From Candidatus Poribacteria bacterium (GTDB lineage: Bacteria; Poribacteria; WGA-4E; WGA-3G): a DNA stretch of 64,000 bases. Made by a program: the position numbers and the translations under genes. Positions 53,692 to 61,727 of the stretch are shown one piece after another. Position 1 is the stretch's first letter. Each line of letters opens with the position of its first letter. Below the pieces are notes generated by a model. The model saw only the letters and a list, made by a program, of their open reading frames with translations. It searched no databases and was not told where the DNA came from. Location of the stretch: positions 115,769-179,768 of the forward strand of contig JAJDTM010000030.1 of NCBI GenBank assembly GCA_022827185.1, in the 5' to 3' direction.

Positions 53692-53958
53692 TTATTTGAA
53701 GTACGCGAGGAGCGCGATAATTGCAGACCCGACTGCCGCTAAAACAGCGATCTTACCCCAGAGTGCAGCATCCGACTCCGACTTTCCTTCCAGTTTGCCG
53801 CGAATCCAACTCACACCTTCCTGAAGCGTGCCCATCCGTTCTTCAAGGTTACCCATCCGCCCTTCAAGGTTATCTATGCGATTATCTGTTCGAGTCTTCC
53901 AATCTTCCGTACGTTCTATCCACGCTAAAACACGTTCTTGGAATTCTTGATCAGTCAT
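53692..53958 (-). CDS. Small tail-anchored coiled-coil protein in the nuo operon
   Basis: 88 residues from the ATG at 53958, preceded by TAGGAGACCAATC; an upstream in-frame start lacks a ribosome site. A heptad coiled coil covers about residues 10-60 (RIDNLEGRMGNLEERMGTLQ), followed by one C-terminal membrane helix (AVLAAVGSAIIALLAYF) and K. No known nuo subunit. It occupies, with its neighbour, the place of nuoEFG. Function unknown; might tether or assemble complex I. Confidence 0.72.
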   Translation of the reverse strand: MTDQEFQERVLAWIERTEDWKTRTDNRIDNLEGRMGNLEERMGTLQEGVSWIRGKLEGKSESDAALWGKIAVLAAVGSAIIALLAYFK

Positions 53959-54021
53959 GATTGGTCTCCTATATTTATTCAGCAATGGTGCCGGAAAAAT
54001 TTACCGAAGTCGCCAATCTCC

Positions 54022-54321
54022 TTATCCGGTAAGCAAAAATTTGCCAATCTTCAAAACGTAATCTACAGTTACTACACCCCCTGCTAACAGGAAGGTCCAT
54101 CGCAAAAATTTGTTTTCGGGCAGCAATTTCTGAAACACTTGTTGCCCCGGTTCAGACCGACACACTACATAGAATAAACACAAGGAACCGATGAAGACTA
54201 AGCCAGTTATTGCAGATATTATTTCGACCTCAGTCAAGAAGTTTATCGACATGCAGACGAAAAGTATTAAAGCAATGGTCCATACTAAAACGTTTACCTG
54301 CTTCTGGGTTGTAATTTTCAT
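54022..54321 (-). CDS. Small three-span membrane protein in the nuo operon
   Basis: 99 residues, ATG after GGAGTTGAACG. Hydrophobic stretches at about 10-27 (VLVWTIALILFVCMSINF), 35-52 (AITGLVFIGSLCLFYVV) and 74-93 (FLLAGGVVTVDYVLKIGKFLL). No family recognised. It starts 26 nt after nuoD and precedes the coiled-coil gene, so it should be expressed with complex I. Confidence 0.68.
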   Translation of the reverse strand: MKITTQKQVNVLVWTIALILFVCMSINFLTEVEIISAITGLVFIGSLCLFYVVCRSEPGQQVFQKLLPENKFLRWTFLLAGGVVTVDYVLKIGKFLLTG

Positions 54322-54347
54322 CGTTCAACTCCATATCACAAGTGTAT

Positions 54348-55553
54348 TTATCGATCAACTTCTCCCATTACAATATCAATACTTCCGATAATCGCGATAA
54401 TATCCGCTACCATCAAACCTTGACTGAGTTCTTGTAGCGCGCTCAATGCACTGAAGCAGGGGGAGCGTCCTTTGAGCCGCACTGGCTTTGGCGTGCCGTC
54501 ACTGACGATATAGAATCCGAGTTCACCGCGCGGTGCTTCACTACGGAAATAGATCTCGCCTTTTGGAGGACGAACGGCTTTCAAATCCGCCATGACGGGA
54601 CCATCGGGCAGCCCTTCCGCTAAAATCTGTCGTACGATCCGGACGGACTGTTTCATCTCATCCATGCGGATTTTATATCGACTCCAACAATCACCGACAA
54701 CTGCTCCCATCTCTGGAATGTCCACGGCAACAGGGACATCAAAATCAAATCTGTCGTAGATGGAGTAGGGTTCATCTCGTCGGAGGTCCCAATCCACGCC
54801 GGAACCGCGAAGGTTAGGACCGGTCGCGCCGTAACTTAGTGCCATCTCTGCTGACATGACAGCGACCCCCATCGTACGCTCCGAGAAAATGCTGTTTTTT
54901 GTGAGGAGTTCGTTATACTCGTCAATCATCGGTTCAAAATAGTCAAGGAACTCCTCTATTTCGTCTAAAAAATTCTGTTCTGCGATGGAGCCGGGTTCCA
55001 AGGGGATGATTTCAGATACGCCGCCGATACGGATATAGTTATAGGTGAGGCGGGCGCCGCAGACCTTCTCAAAAAGGAGGAGCAGCCGTTCTCGGTCTCG
55101 GAAGGCGTAGAGGAACGGGGTAAATGCGCCGATGTCCATCCCGTAGGTCCCAAAGGAGAGCAGGTGGCTGGCGATGCGATTTAGTTCACAGATAAGTACC
55201 CGCAGGTATTCTGCTCGTTCCGGCACCTCAAATTCCTTGCTTTCATCCGCTGCCAACAATTTCTCAACAGCGAGACAAAATCCCCAATTCTGGTTCATCG
55301 CCGCCACGTAATCCATCCGATCGGTAAACGGGATGATTTGGGGATAAGAGAGGTTTTCGGAATGCTTCTCAAAACAGCGATGCAGATAACCGATGTGCGG
55401 AATTGCTTCCCGGACGATTTCACCATCCAATTTCAGTTCCAAGCGTAACACACCGTGTGTGCTTGGATGTTGAGGTCCCATGTTCACGACCATCTCATCG
55501 GCGAACGGTTTTAATTCTATAATTTTGCTTTCGGTCTGTTGTGTGCTTTCCAT
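54348..55553 (-). CDS. nuoD: NADH-quinone oxidoreductase subunit D
   Basis: 401 residues. The 49-kDa quinone-site subunit, derived from NiFe hydrogenase large subunit. Diagnostic: VNMGPQHPSTHGVLR, IGYLHRCFEKHSENLSY, LRGSGVDWDLRRDEPYSIYD and the C-terminal DIIAIIGSIDIVMGEVDR. Not fused to NuoC. Its start is served by the leader repeat, and a likely internal promoter lies 145-173 nt upstream. Confidence 0.97.
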   Translation of the reverse strand: MESTQQTESKIIELKPFADEMVVNMGPQHPSTHGVLRLELKLDGEIVREAIPHIGYLHRCFEKHSENLSYPQIIPFTDRMDYVAAMNQNWGFCLAVEKLLAADESKEFEVPERAEYLRVLICELNRIASHLLSFGTYGMDIGAFTPFLYAFRDRERLLLLFEKVCGARLTYNYIRIGGVSEIIPLEPGSIAEQNFLDEIEEFLDYFEPMIDEYNELLTKNSIFSERTMGVAVMSAEMALSYGATGPNLRGSGVDWDLRRDEPYSIYDRFDFDVPVAVDIPEMGAVVGDCWSRYKIRMDEMKQSVRIVRQILAEGLPDGPVMADLKAVRPPKGEIYFRSEAPRGELGFYIVSDGTPKPVRLKGRSPCFSALSALQELSQGLMVADIIAIIGSIDIVMGEVDR

Positions 55554-55557
55554 TTTC

Positions 55558-55576
55558 TAACTTACCTTGCGGTTAA
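55558..55576 (-). promoter_or_regulatory. Leader repeat TTAACCGCAAGGTAAGTTA ahead of nuoD
   Basis: Minus strand, directly upstream of the nuoD ATG and nearly identical to the sequence ahead of nuoJ. Contains the AAGG that would serve as ribosome site. Confidence 0.6.
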
Positions 55577-55697
55577 ACAACGGGATCCAAACTTTCACGG
55601 TCATCTCTTAAATCCGCTTTCCACTTCGTTCCAAGCTGCGTTTCTTTTTAGATAGAACTTACGCGTTTCCCTCTATTTTTCGACTTTGCCACTATAT

Positions 55698-55726
55698 ATG
55701 ATACCATTTTTGCGGTGTAATGTCAA
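55698..55726 (-). promoter_or_regulatory. Probable internal promoter of the nuo operon (nuoD onward)
   Basis: Minus strand TTGACA (55726-55721), a 17-bp spacer and TATCAT (55703-55698). It lies in the 398-nt non-coding gap between nuoC and nuoD, which otherwise holds the hairpin at 55778-55799 and no gene. Confidence 0.6.
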
Positions 55727-55777
55727 ATGTTAGCTCTGTTTTCTCAGCGAAAGACGGTGTCGTATTTTTATAGGAAA

Positions 55778-55799
55778 AATGTTACACCAGCGTAACATT
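55778..55799 (-). terminator. Hairpin AATGTTAC-GTAACATT, possible weak terminator after nuoABC
   Basis: Perfect 8-bp arms with a 6-nt loop; on the minus strand it is followed by a short T-run. It could instead be an operator. Together with the promoter at 55698-55726 it may split nuoABC from nuoD-N. Confidence 0.45.
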
Positions 55800-55951
55800 G
55801 CATGCTCAGTCTTTAGGTCTACAAACCAGCGTCCTGCCTAAGTTTAGAGGTGTTTTCATTCCGATGCTCGGCTGCGAGAAAAAGTCAAAAGTGTAACGTT
55901 TTCGTTTTTTTTCGTGACACCACATCAGGCAAAAATCCAATATTCCTGTAC

Positions 55952-56437
55952 CTAATATGGCACGCGCATACCGCGATAAGTTTCAGGCTCCTTGTAATCT
56001 TTGCGAAGTGGGTATCCCTCCCAATCATCGGGGAGTAAAATACGGCGGAGGTCAGTGTGTCCTTCAAAGAAAATTCCGTAGAGGTCATAAGCCTCACGTT
56101 CATGCCAATCTGCGGTTTTCCAGATGTGCGAAACGCTTGGGAGGTGTGGGTCGGTTTTGGGAACTGCCGTTTTCAGCACCACACTATGCCGATGTTGCAT
56201 GGCGTAGAGATGGTAGACGATAGCAAGTTCTTCATCCTTGGCATTTAAATCGACGCCACTGAGACACATCAAGGAATCAAACGCCAATGTGTCGGTTTCG
56301 GCGAGATATTGACAGACATCAGCGATTGATGCGGGAGCAACGCTGATGCTTGGGTCACCAGCAAGTTCGGTGTCGAGACCGAGGATGATTTCGCCGAACT
56401 GCGCGGTTAGTGCTTCATAGATTTCTTCGGGTTTCAC
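55952..56437 (-). CDS. nuoC: NADH-quinone oxidoreductase subunit C
   Basis: 161 residues. The start is GTG 56437 (GGAGTAGGAATTAC upstream). Peripheral-arm 30-kDa subunit. Diagnostic: SVSHIWKTADWHEREAYDLYGIFFEGHTDLRRILLPDDWEGYPLRKDY across residues 104-151. Separate from NuoD, normal length. Followed by the 398-nt gap. Confidence 0.95.
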   Translation of the reverse strand: MKPEEIYEALTAQFGEIILGLDTELAGDPSISVAPASIADVCQYLAETDTLAFDSLMCLSGVDLNAKDEELAIVYHLYAMQHRHSVVLKTAVPKTDPHLPSVSHIWKTADWHEREAYDLYGIFFEGHTDLRRILLPDDWEGYPLRKDYKEPETYRGMRVPY

Positions 56438-56457
56438 GTAATTCCTACTCCATGGTC

Positions 56458-56500
56458 GCGATTACAAATCGCTCCTACCACAGTTGCGATTACAAATCGC
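56458..56500. repeat. Two tandem GCGATTACAAATCGC palindromes
   Basis: Perfect 6-bp-arm palindromes at 56458-56472 and 56486-56500 (28-bp period), each followed by TCC-ACC. They lie between nuoC and nuoB. Confidence 0.75.
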
Positions 56501-56525
56501 TCCCACCGTTAGACGAGTTGATGTC

Positions 56526-57113
56526 TTAGGCAGTGGTTTGTGGGTTATCATTTTCCTCAGTTTCAGCTTCGGTGCCTTCAAGTTCGTACCATTCTGTTTT
56601 GGTAAAAAGTCTTTTCAGGAACGGAACATGGTCCCGTTTGGCGACGGTCTGTGTTTTAATCTTCTCTTGTAGTTTGAGCAACCCTTCAATGAGAGCCTCC
56701 GGTCGCGGTGGACATCCGGGTACGTAAACGTCAACAGGGATAATCCGATCAACGCCTTTGAGGACATGGTATCCGTGTTGCCAATAAGGTCCGCCGCTGG
56801 TCGCGCAGCTGCCCATGGAAATGACGTATTTCGGTTCTGGCATCTGCTCGTAAAGCCGCCGGATCCGTGTCGCCATTTTAAGTGTGACTGTACCAGAGAT
56901 GACCATGAGGTCGGACTGACGCGGTGTCGCGCGTGGCACGCCTGCCCCGAACCGGTCTAAGTCGTAGTTAGAAGCGGCGGTCGCCATGAACTCGATGGCG
57001 CAGCAAGCGAGTCCGAACGTCATGGGCCAGAGTGCTGAGGAACGTGCCCAGTTAGCGACAGCATCGACCGAAGTGACAATAACGTTTTTGTCGAGTTTCT
57101 CATCAATTATCAT
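56526..57113 (-). CDS. nuoB: NADH-quinone oxidoreductase subunit B
   Basis: 195 residues from ATG 57113 after CGGAGGAAAATT, overlapping the nuoA end by 11 nt. Carries cluster N2. Diagnostic: [22 protein letters not shown] (Cys-Cys pair), [14 protein letters not shown] and [16 protein letters not shown], giving all four Cys ligands. The long C-terminal acidic tail ([14 protein letters not shown]) is slightly unusual. Confidence 0.97.
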   Translation of the reverse strand: MIIDEKLDKNVIVTSVDAVANWARSSALWPMTFGLACCAIEFMATAASNYDLDRFGAGVPRATPRQSDLMVISGTVTLKMATRIRRLYEQMPEPKYVISMGSCATSGGPYWQHGYHVLKGVDRIIPVDVYVPGCPPRPEALIEGLLKLQEKIKTQTVAKRDHVPFLKRLFTKTEWYELEGTEAETEENDNPQTTA

Positions 57114-57513
57114 AATTTTCCTCCGTTCGGACAGATTGTACTTCAAGCTGCGTAGAGCGGATCCATTCCAGATCGCCTTTTGCCCAGACGTAGGCGAGTC
57201 CGACTAAAAGAATAAGGATGAAGACGAGCATCTCCAAAAACGCAAAAAGCCCGAAGTCCCGGAAGACAACTGCCCACGGAAAAAGGAACACAGTTTCTAC
57301 GTCAAAAATCAAGAAGATGAGCGCGATGACGTAAAAACGGGTGTTAAACTTGATCCGCGTATCACCGATCGGATCTTCGCCACATTCATAGGGAATATAC
57401 TTTTCGCCTGAGAACAGCTTGGTGTGCAGGAGGCGAGAGACGGTGAGATTAAGGACGACGAATAGACAGCCAACAATCAAGAAGATTAGAACGTTTGCGA
57501 AGTTAAAAAGCAT
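57103..57513 (-). CDS. nuoA: NADH-quinone oxidoreductase subunit A
   Basis: 136 residues, three spans, ATG after AAGGATAACCCAGA. First gene of the operon. Diagnostic: [47 protein letters not shown] across residues 38-83. Normal length. Translationally coupled with nuoB. Confidence 0.96.
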   Translation of the reverse strand: MLFNFANVLIFLIVGCLFVVLNLTVSRLLHTKLFSGEKYIPYECGEDPIGDTRIKFNTRFYVIALIFLIFDVETVFLFPWAVVFRDFGLFAFLEMLVFILILLVGLAYVWAKGDLEWIRSTQLEVQSVRTEENYDN

Positions 57514-57579
57514 TCTGGGTTATCCTTGAGAACCGTGATGTTGCGAAAATTTTCTTGGATATACGATTTCGTTCTTAAA

Positions 57580-57608
57580 ATTATATATCATTTTGCGCTG
57601 ATTTGCAA
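57580..57608 (-). promoter_or_regulatory. Sigma70-type promoter of the nuo operon
   Basis: Minus strand TTGCAA (57608-57603), a 17-bp spacer and TATAAT (57585-57580), 66 nt upstream of the nuoA start. Confidence 0.75.
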
Positions 57609-57677
57609 GTGAAATTTTTGACCTCTGTGAACGATTTGTTGAAACCCATTTGTGAGAACACTTTTTAGGTTACTCCC

Positions 57678-58667
57678 TCAATTGGTTGTTTTGACTTTTG
57701 CCCAGGCCGTGGTGAGTAAGTGTGGTTTGGGGGATACCGGCAAAGCGAACGTTGGATCAAACCAATCGGGGTAAACGTTTATGCCGCGACTTGTAAGTTT
57801 CTGGCTTTGCTGGCTTACCAAATCAATTTTAAAAATTTGTCGGTTTTCACCGACCTGTTTGTGATAAGCAAGTTTGTCCATGGCTGGTGCCCAAGTTGGG
57901 TGCTCGGCTATCGGTTCCTTCTCGGGGACAAGTTCGTTCAGGCTGTTGTCGTCGCGATTGACCCCGTAGAGGGTTCCTTTAACTGGACCACGACCACCCA
58001 ATTTCTCAACATGCGAAAAAGCGATGGTGTCATCGGGTGCCCAAGAAGGGTAGAACATCCGTAGCTGCGGTTGTGGATGAAAGGTTTCCTTTTTTCGTGT
58101 CTGTGGGTTGTAGATAACGAGCGGCGAGGCGGGGTGTCCCATCGCATGTGTAGCAGCAAAGATTATTTCCGTTCCATCAGGGGACCACGTCGGAAACCCG
58201 CCACTTCTGCCGCACCATGTTAGACGCTCTTCTTTTCCGTCGAGTGTCGCGAGGTAGATTGCCCAGTCGCCGTCTTCGCCGCCTTTATTTCCGAGATAAG
58301 CGATCTGCTTACCGTCAGGCGACCACGCGGGTTGTTGTCTTGTGGCTATCTCTTTAAAGACGCGCTTCACATTTTCTCCATTGCTATCCATCAGGTATAA
58401 GTCGCGCACGCCGTCCCGATTGGATACAAAGAGTATCTGTTCGCCTGTTGGTGACCAGACAGGTTGAAAATCAGCATCGGGGTGCCGGGTTAATCTGACC
58501 TGTTGGCGACCATCGGTATCCATTATATAGATTTCAGCGTTGCCGTCTCGGTTAGAATTAAACACGATCTTGGGATGCGTCGGAATTTGTGCAAAAATAT
58601 GGCAAACACTCAAGCAAAAGATGGTGAAGCCAGCACAACACAAAAGGTAGGCATGTGAACGTTTCAT
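57678..58667 (-). CDS. Secreted TolB-type (PD40) beta-propeller, array member 5 (most divergent)
   Basis: 329 residues. Signal peptide residues 1-26, ending in IFAQ. About six PD40 blades of the form W-S-P-D-G-x-x-I-A-F (for example AWSPDGKQIAYLG and TWSPDGTEIIFAA). It ends LLTTAWAKVKTTN, where the shared terminal WG has become WA. It is the last gene of the five-gene array and the least similar to the rest. Periplasmic. TolB-like propellers bind protein peptides; the ligand here is unknown. Confidence 0.87.
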   Translation of the reverse strand: MKRSHAYLLCCAGFTIFCLSVCHIFAQIPTHPKIVFNSNRDGNAEIYIMDTDGRQQVRLTRHPDADFQPVWSPTGEQILFVSNRDGVRDLYLMDSNGENVKRVFKEIATRQQPAWSPDGKQIAYLGNKGGEDGDWAIYLATLDGKEERLTWCGRSGGFPTWSPDGTEIIFAATHAMGHPASPLVIYNPQTRKKETFHPQPQLRMFYPSWAPDDTIAFSHVEKLGGRGPVKGTLYGVNRDDNSLNELVPEKEPIAEHPTWAPAMDKLAYHKQVGENRQIFKIDLVSQQSQKLTSRGINVYPDWFDPTFALPVSPKPHLLTTAWAKVKTTN

Positions 58668-58691
58668 AATAAACTCCGTCAGTGTTAATAT

Positions 58692-59675
58692 TTAGTCTTG
58701 GATTTTCATTTGGCCCCAGACCGTCGTGAGCAACTGTGGTTTGGGAGAAACTGGTAAGACTTTAGGATCGAACCAATCCCAACCTACATTTTTTCCATGA
58801 CTATTGAGTGGACCTGATCGGGCGAGCGGCGTCTCAGTGCGAGACTCTAAGTCTATTTTCAGCAACAGTCTTTGGTCCGCAACTATTTTTTCATAAAGGA
58901 GTGCTTTCGCATCCGGCGACCACACTGGTGCTTTGAATGCGTTTTCAACTATCTTATCAAGTTTCTCACTATGGCGATCGAAAATGTAGATACCGGGTTC
59001 CTGATCGCGTTCCCATAGGGCAAAGGCGAGTTTCTTCCCATCCGGTGACCATGCGGAATAGCGCATGGTCCTTCCTTGAATATTCGGAAGCAGGGTCTCT
59101 TGCTGACGCGTTTGTAGATTGATAATCCGAATACGCCATTCTGCTGGCTTACTGCTGGTGAAAGCGACTTCGGTTCCATCAGGTGACCAAGCGGGGAAAC
59201 CGCCAGGGTACATTCCTGATTCAGCAATCCGTTCTGCCTCACCGCCACCGAGTGGCTTGGCGTACACTGCCCAATCCGGCACGGGCGAGTGCGTGTGGTA
59301 AGCGATGTATTTTCCGTCAGGCGACCAAGCGGGTGCGGTTCTATACTCCAAGTCATCAAACGCGCGTCGGATATTTTTTCCATTAGGATCCATAAGATAG
59401 ATGTCATAAAGTCCTTCATGGTCTCGTTCTGAGACAAAGGCGATGTGTTCGCCGTTTGGTGACCATGTGGGATCGAAATCCTCTCCAGGGTGGTGGGTTA
59501 ATCTTATTTGTTGGCTGCCATCAGCGTTCATTATATAGATTTCAGCATTGCTGTTCCGGGCGGAGGTAAACACAATTTTAGCGCGCTTCGGTGCTTGCGC
59601 CGAGATGGGACAAACGCTGAGGCATAATAGCGTAAAACCGATGTAACACGAAAGATAGAAATATGAGCGTTTCAT
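58692..59675 (-). CDS. Secreted TolB-type (PD40) beta-propeller, array member 4
   Basis: 327 residues. Signal peptide ends PISAQA. Six PD40 blades, including NAEIYIMNADGSQQIRLTHH, GLYDIYLMDPNGKNIRRAF and GGFPAWSPDGTEVAF. Ends LLTTVWGQMKIQD, carrying the shared motif. Preceded by the conserved 24-nt spacer. Close paralogue of members 1 to 3. Confidence 0.9.
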   Translation of the reverse strand: MKRSYFYLSCYIGFTLLCLSVCPISAQAPKRAKIVFTSARNSNAEIYIMNADGSQQIRLTHHPGEDFDPTWSPNGEHIAFVSERDHEGLYDIYLMDPNGKNIRRAFDDLEYRTAPAWSPDGKYIAYHTHSPVPDWAVYAKPLGGGEAERIAESGMYPGGFPAWSPDGTEVAFTSSKPAEWRIRIINLQTRQQETLLPNIQGRTMRYSAWSPDGKKLAFALWERDQEPGIYIFDRHSEKLDKIVENAFKAPVWSPDAKALLYEKIVADQRLLLKIDLESRTETPLARSGPLNSHGKNVGWDWFDPKVLPVSPKPQLLTTVWGQMKIQD

Positions 59676-59699
59676 AACGGATTCCGTTGAAATTAGGGT

Positions 59700-60686
59700 T
59701 TAATCTTGAATTTTCATTTGTCCCCAGACCGTGGTAAGCAGCTGCGGCTGCGGGGAAACCGGTAAGACTTTAGGATCGAACCAGTCCCAACCTGTATTTT
59801 GACCGTGACGTATGGTTGGGCCCAGGGGTGCGAGCGGTGTTGCAGTGTGAGAGGTAAGGTCTATTTTAAGCAACTGTTTTTGACCGCCAATCGTCTGTTG
59901 ATAAAGGAGTTCTTTCCCGTCGGGTGACCATGCCACCATTCTGGACACATTTTCAACTATCTTCTCAAGATTTCTACCATCACGATTGACAATGTAGATA
60001 TAAGGTTTATTTTCGTTGCGTTTCCACCAATAAAAAGCGAGTTTTTGTCCGTCAGGCGACCAAGCAGGATTCCGAAGGTCCCCGCCCTCAATCTTTGGAA
60101 GGAGTAGTTTTTTATCGCCAGTTTGTAGATTCCTAATCCAAATGCGCCATTTTATCCGAGTGCCTCCAGTGAAGGCGATCTCGGCTCCATCGGGCGACCA
60201 GTCTGGGAAGCCGCCGGGGTGTATGCCTGCTGCGGAAACACGCTCTGGTGTTCCTCCACCTATTGTATTGAAATATACTGCCCAATCCGGTATAGGTGAG
60301 TATGTATGGTAAGAGATTTTTTTTCCATCGGGCGACCAAGCGGGTGCGGTTCTATAGTCCAATTCGTCAAACGCGGGGCGGATATTTTTTCCATTAGGAT
60401 CCATGAGGTAGATGTCGTAAAGTCCTGCGTGATCGCGCTCTGAGACGAAAGCGATGTGTTCGCCGTTTGGTGACCAAGTGGGGTCGAAATCGTCTCCGGG
60501 ATGATCGGTTAATCGGACCCGTTCACTTCCATCGGTATTCATCACATAGATTTCAGCATTGCCGTCGCTGGTGTCGGTAAACACAATTTTGGCGCGCGTT
60601 GGTGCTTGTGCCGAAATGGGACAGACGCTACAGCAAAGCAGGATGAAACCAATGCAACACAGAACGTAGAAGTATAGGCATTTCAT
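59700..60686 (-). CDS. Secreted TolB-type (PD40) beta-propeller, array member 3
   Basis: 328 residues. Signal peptide ends PISAQA. The same six-blade plan with local changes: KLAFYWWKRNENKPYIYIVNR and LKIDLTSHTATPLA. Ends LLTTVWGQMKIQD, exactly as member 4, suggesting these two are recent duplicates or exchange sequence. Confidence 0.9.
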   Translation of the reverse strand: MKCLYFYVLCCIGFILLCCSVCPISAQAPTRAKIVFTDTSDGNAEIYVMNTDGSERVRLTDHPGDDFDPTWSPNGEHIAFVSERDHAGLYDIYLMDPNGKNIRPAFDELDYRTAPAWSPDGKKISYHTYSPIPDWAVYFNTIGGGTPERVSAAGIHPGGFPDWSPDGAEIAFTGGTRIKWRIWIRNLQTGDKKLLLPKIEGGDLRNPAWSPDGQKLAFYWWKRNENKPYIYIVNRDGRNLEKIVENVSRMVAWSPDGKELLYQQTIGGQKQLLKIDLTSHTATPLAPLGPTIRHGQNTGWDWFDPKVLPVSPQPQLLTTVWGQMKIQD

Positions 60687-60710
60687 AACAAACTCCGTTG
60701 GTGTTGAGAT

Positions 60711-61703
60711 TTAGTCTTGTGTTTTCATTTTGCCCCAGACCGTGGTAAGCAATTGGGGTTGTGCGGAAACAGGTAGCGTGTTCGGGTCAAACCAGTCCCA
60801 ACCTATGTTGCCATTACGATGTTTGCTTGGACCGATGCGCGCGAGCAGTGTCTCGGTGCGAGAGGCAAGGTCTATTTTAAATAACAGGTCTGAGCCGTCA
60901 ACTGTCTTTGGATAAAGCAGTTTTTTTCCATCGGGCGACCATGCGAGTGTTCCGAAGGCGTTTTTAACAATCTCTTCACATGCTTTACCATCGCGTTGAA
61001 TGATGTAGATACCCGGTTCTGCATTCCATCTCCATATGGAAAAGGCGAGTTGTTTCCCGTCAGGGGACCAAGCCGGATAGAGCATACTATCGCCTTGGAC
61101 TTTTGGAAGGATTCTATCTTCCTCACGCGTTTTTAGGTTGATAATCCGAATATGCCATTCGGGCGATTTACCACTCACGAAGGCGATCTCGGTTCCGTCG
61201 GGCGACCAAGCAGGAAAACCGCTCCACCCCCTTCCAGATTCGGCGATTCGTTCTGCCTCACCGCCACCGAGTGGCTTGGTGTAGACTGCCCAATCCGGCA
61301 CGGGTGAATACGTAAGGTAGGCGATGTGTTTTCCATCGGGCGACCAAGTCGGATCGGTTCTAACCTCCAAATCATCAAACGCGCGTCGGATACTTTCCCC
61401 GTCGGCATCCATGAGATAGATGTCGGAAAGCCCTTTATGATCTCGATCTGAGACGAAAGCGATGTGTTTTCCATCGGGCGACCAAGTCGGATCGGTATCG
61501 TCTCTGGGATAGTGTGTCAATCTTATCTGTTGGCTTCCGTCAGCATTCATCACATAGATTTCAGCATTGCCATGATTACCGTTCCGAGTGGATGCGAACA
61601 CAATTTTAGCGCGTGTTGGGGCTTGTGCCGAAACAGGGAAAACACTGAGGCAGAACAGCGTAACGGCAATACAACAGAAAAAGTAGAAGTGTAAAGGTTT
61701 CAT
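60711..61703 (-). CDS. Secreted TolB-type (PD40) beta-propeller, array member 2
   Basis: 330 residues. Signal peptide ends PVSAQA. Six blades; a three-residue insertion (STRNGNHGNAEIY) in the first blade distinguishes it. Ends LLTTVWGKMKTQD. Blade sequences around WSPDGKHIAFVSDRDHKGLS closely match member 1. Confidence 0.9.
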   Translation of the reverse strand: MKPLHFYFFCCIAVTLFCLSVFPVSAQAPTRAKIVFASTRNGNHGNAEIYVMNADGSQQIRLTHYPRDDTDPTWSPDGKHIAFVSDRDHKGLSDIYLMDADGESIRRAFDDLEVRTDPTWSPDGKHIAYLTYSPVPDWAVYTKPLGGGEAERIAESGRGWSGFPAWSPDGTEIAFVSGKSPEWHIRIINLKTREEDRILPKVQGDSMLYPAWSPDGKQLAFSIWRWNAEPGIYIIQRDGKACEEIVKNAFGTLAWSPDGKKLLYPKTVDGSDLLFKIDLASRTETLLARIGPSKHRNGNIGWDWFDPNTLPVSAQPQLLTTVWGKMKTQD

Positions 61704-61727
61704 GACGAACTCCGTCGGTGTTAATAT

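Noticed and set aside
55850..56223. Plus-strand frames in the nuoC-nuoD gap and across nuoC
   Set aside because: Composition of antisense shadows; a minus-strand promoter and hairpin better explain the gap.
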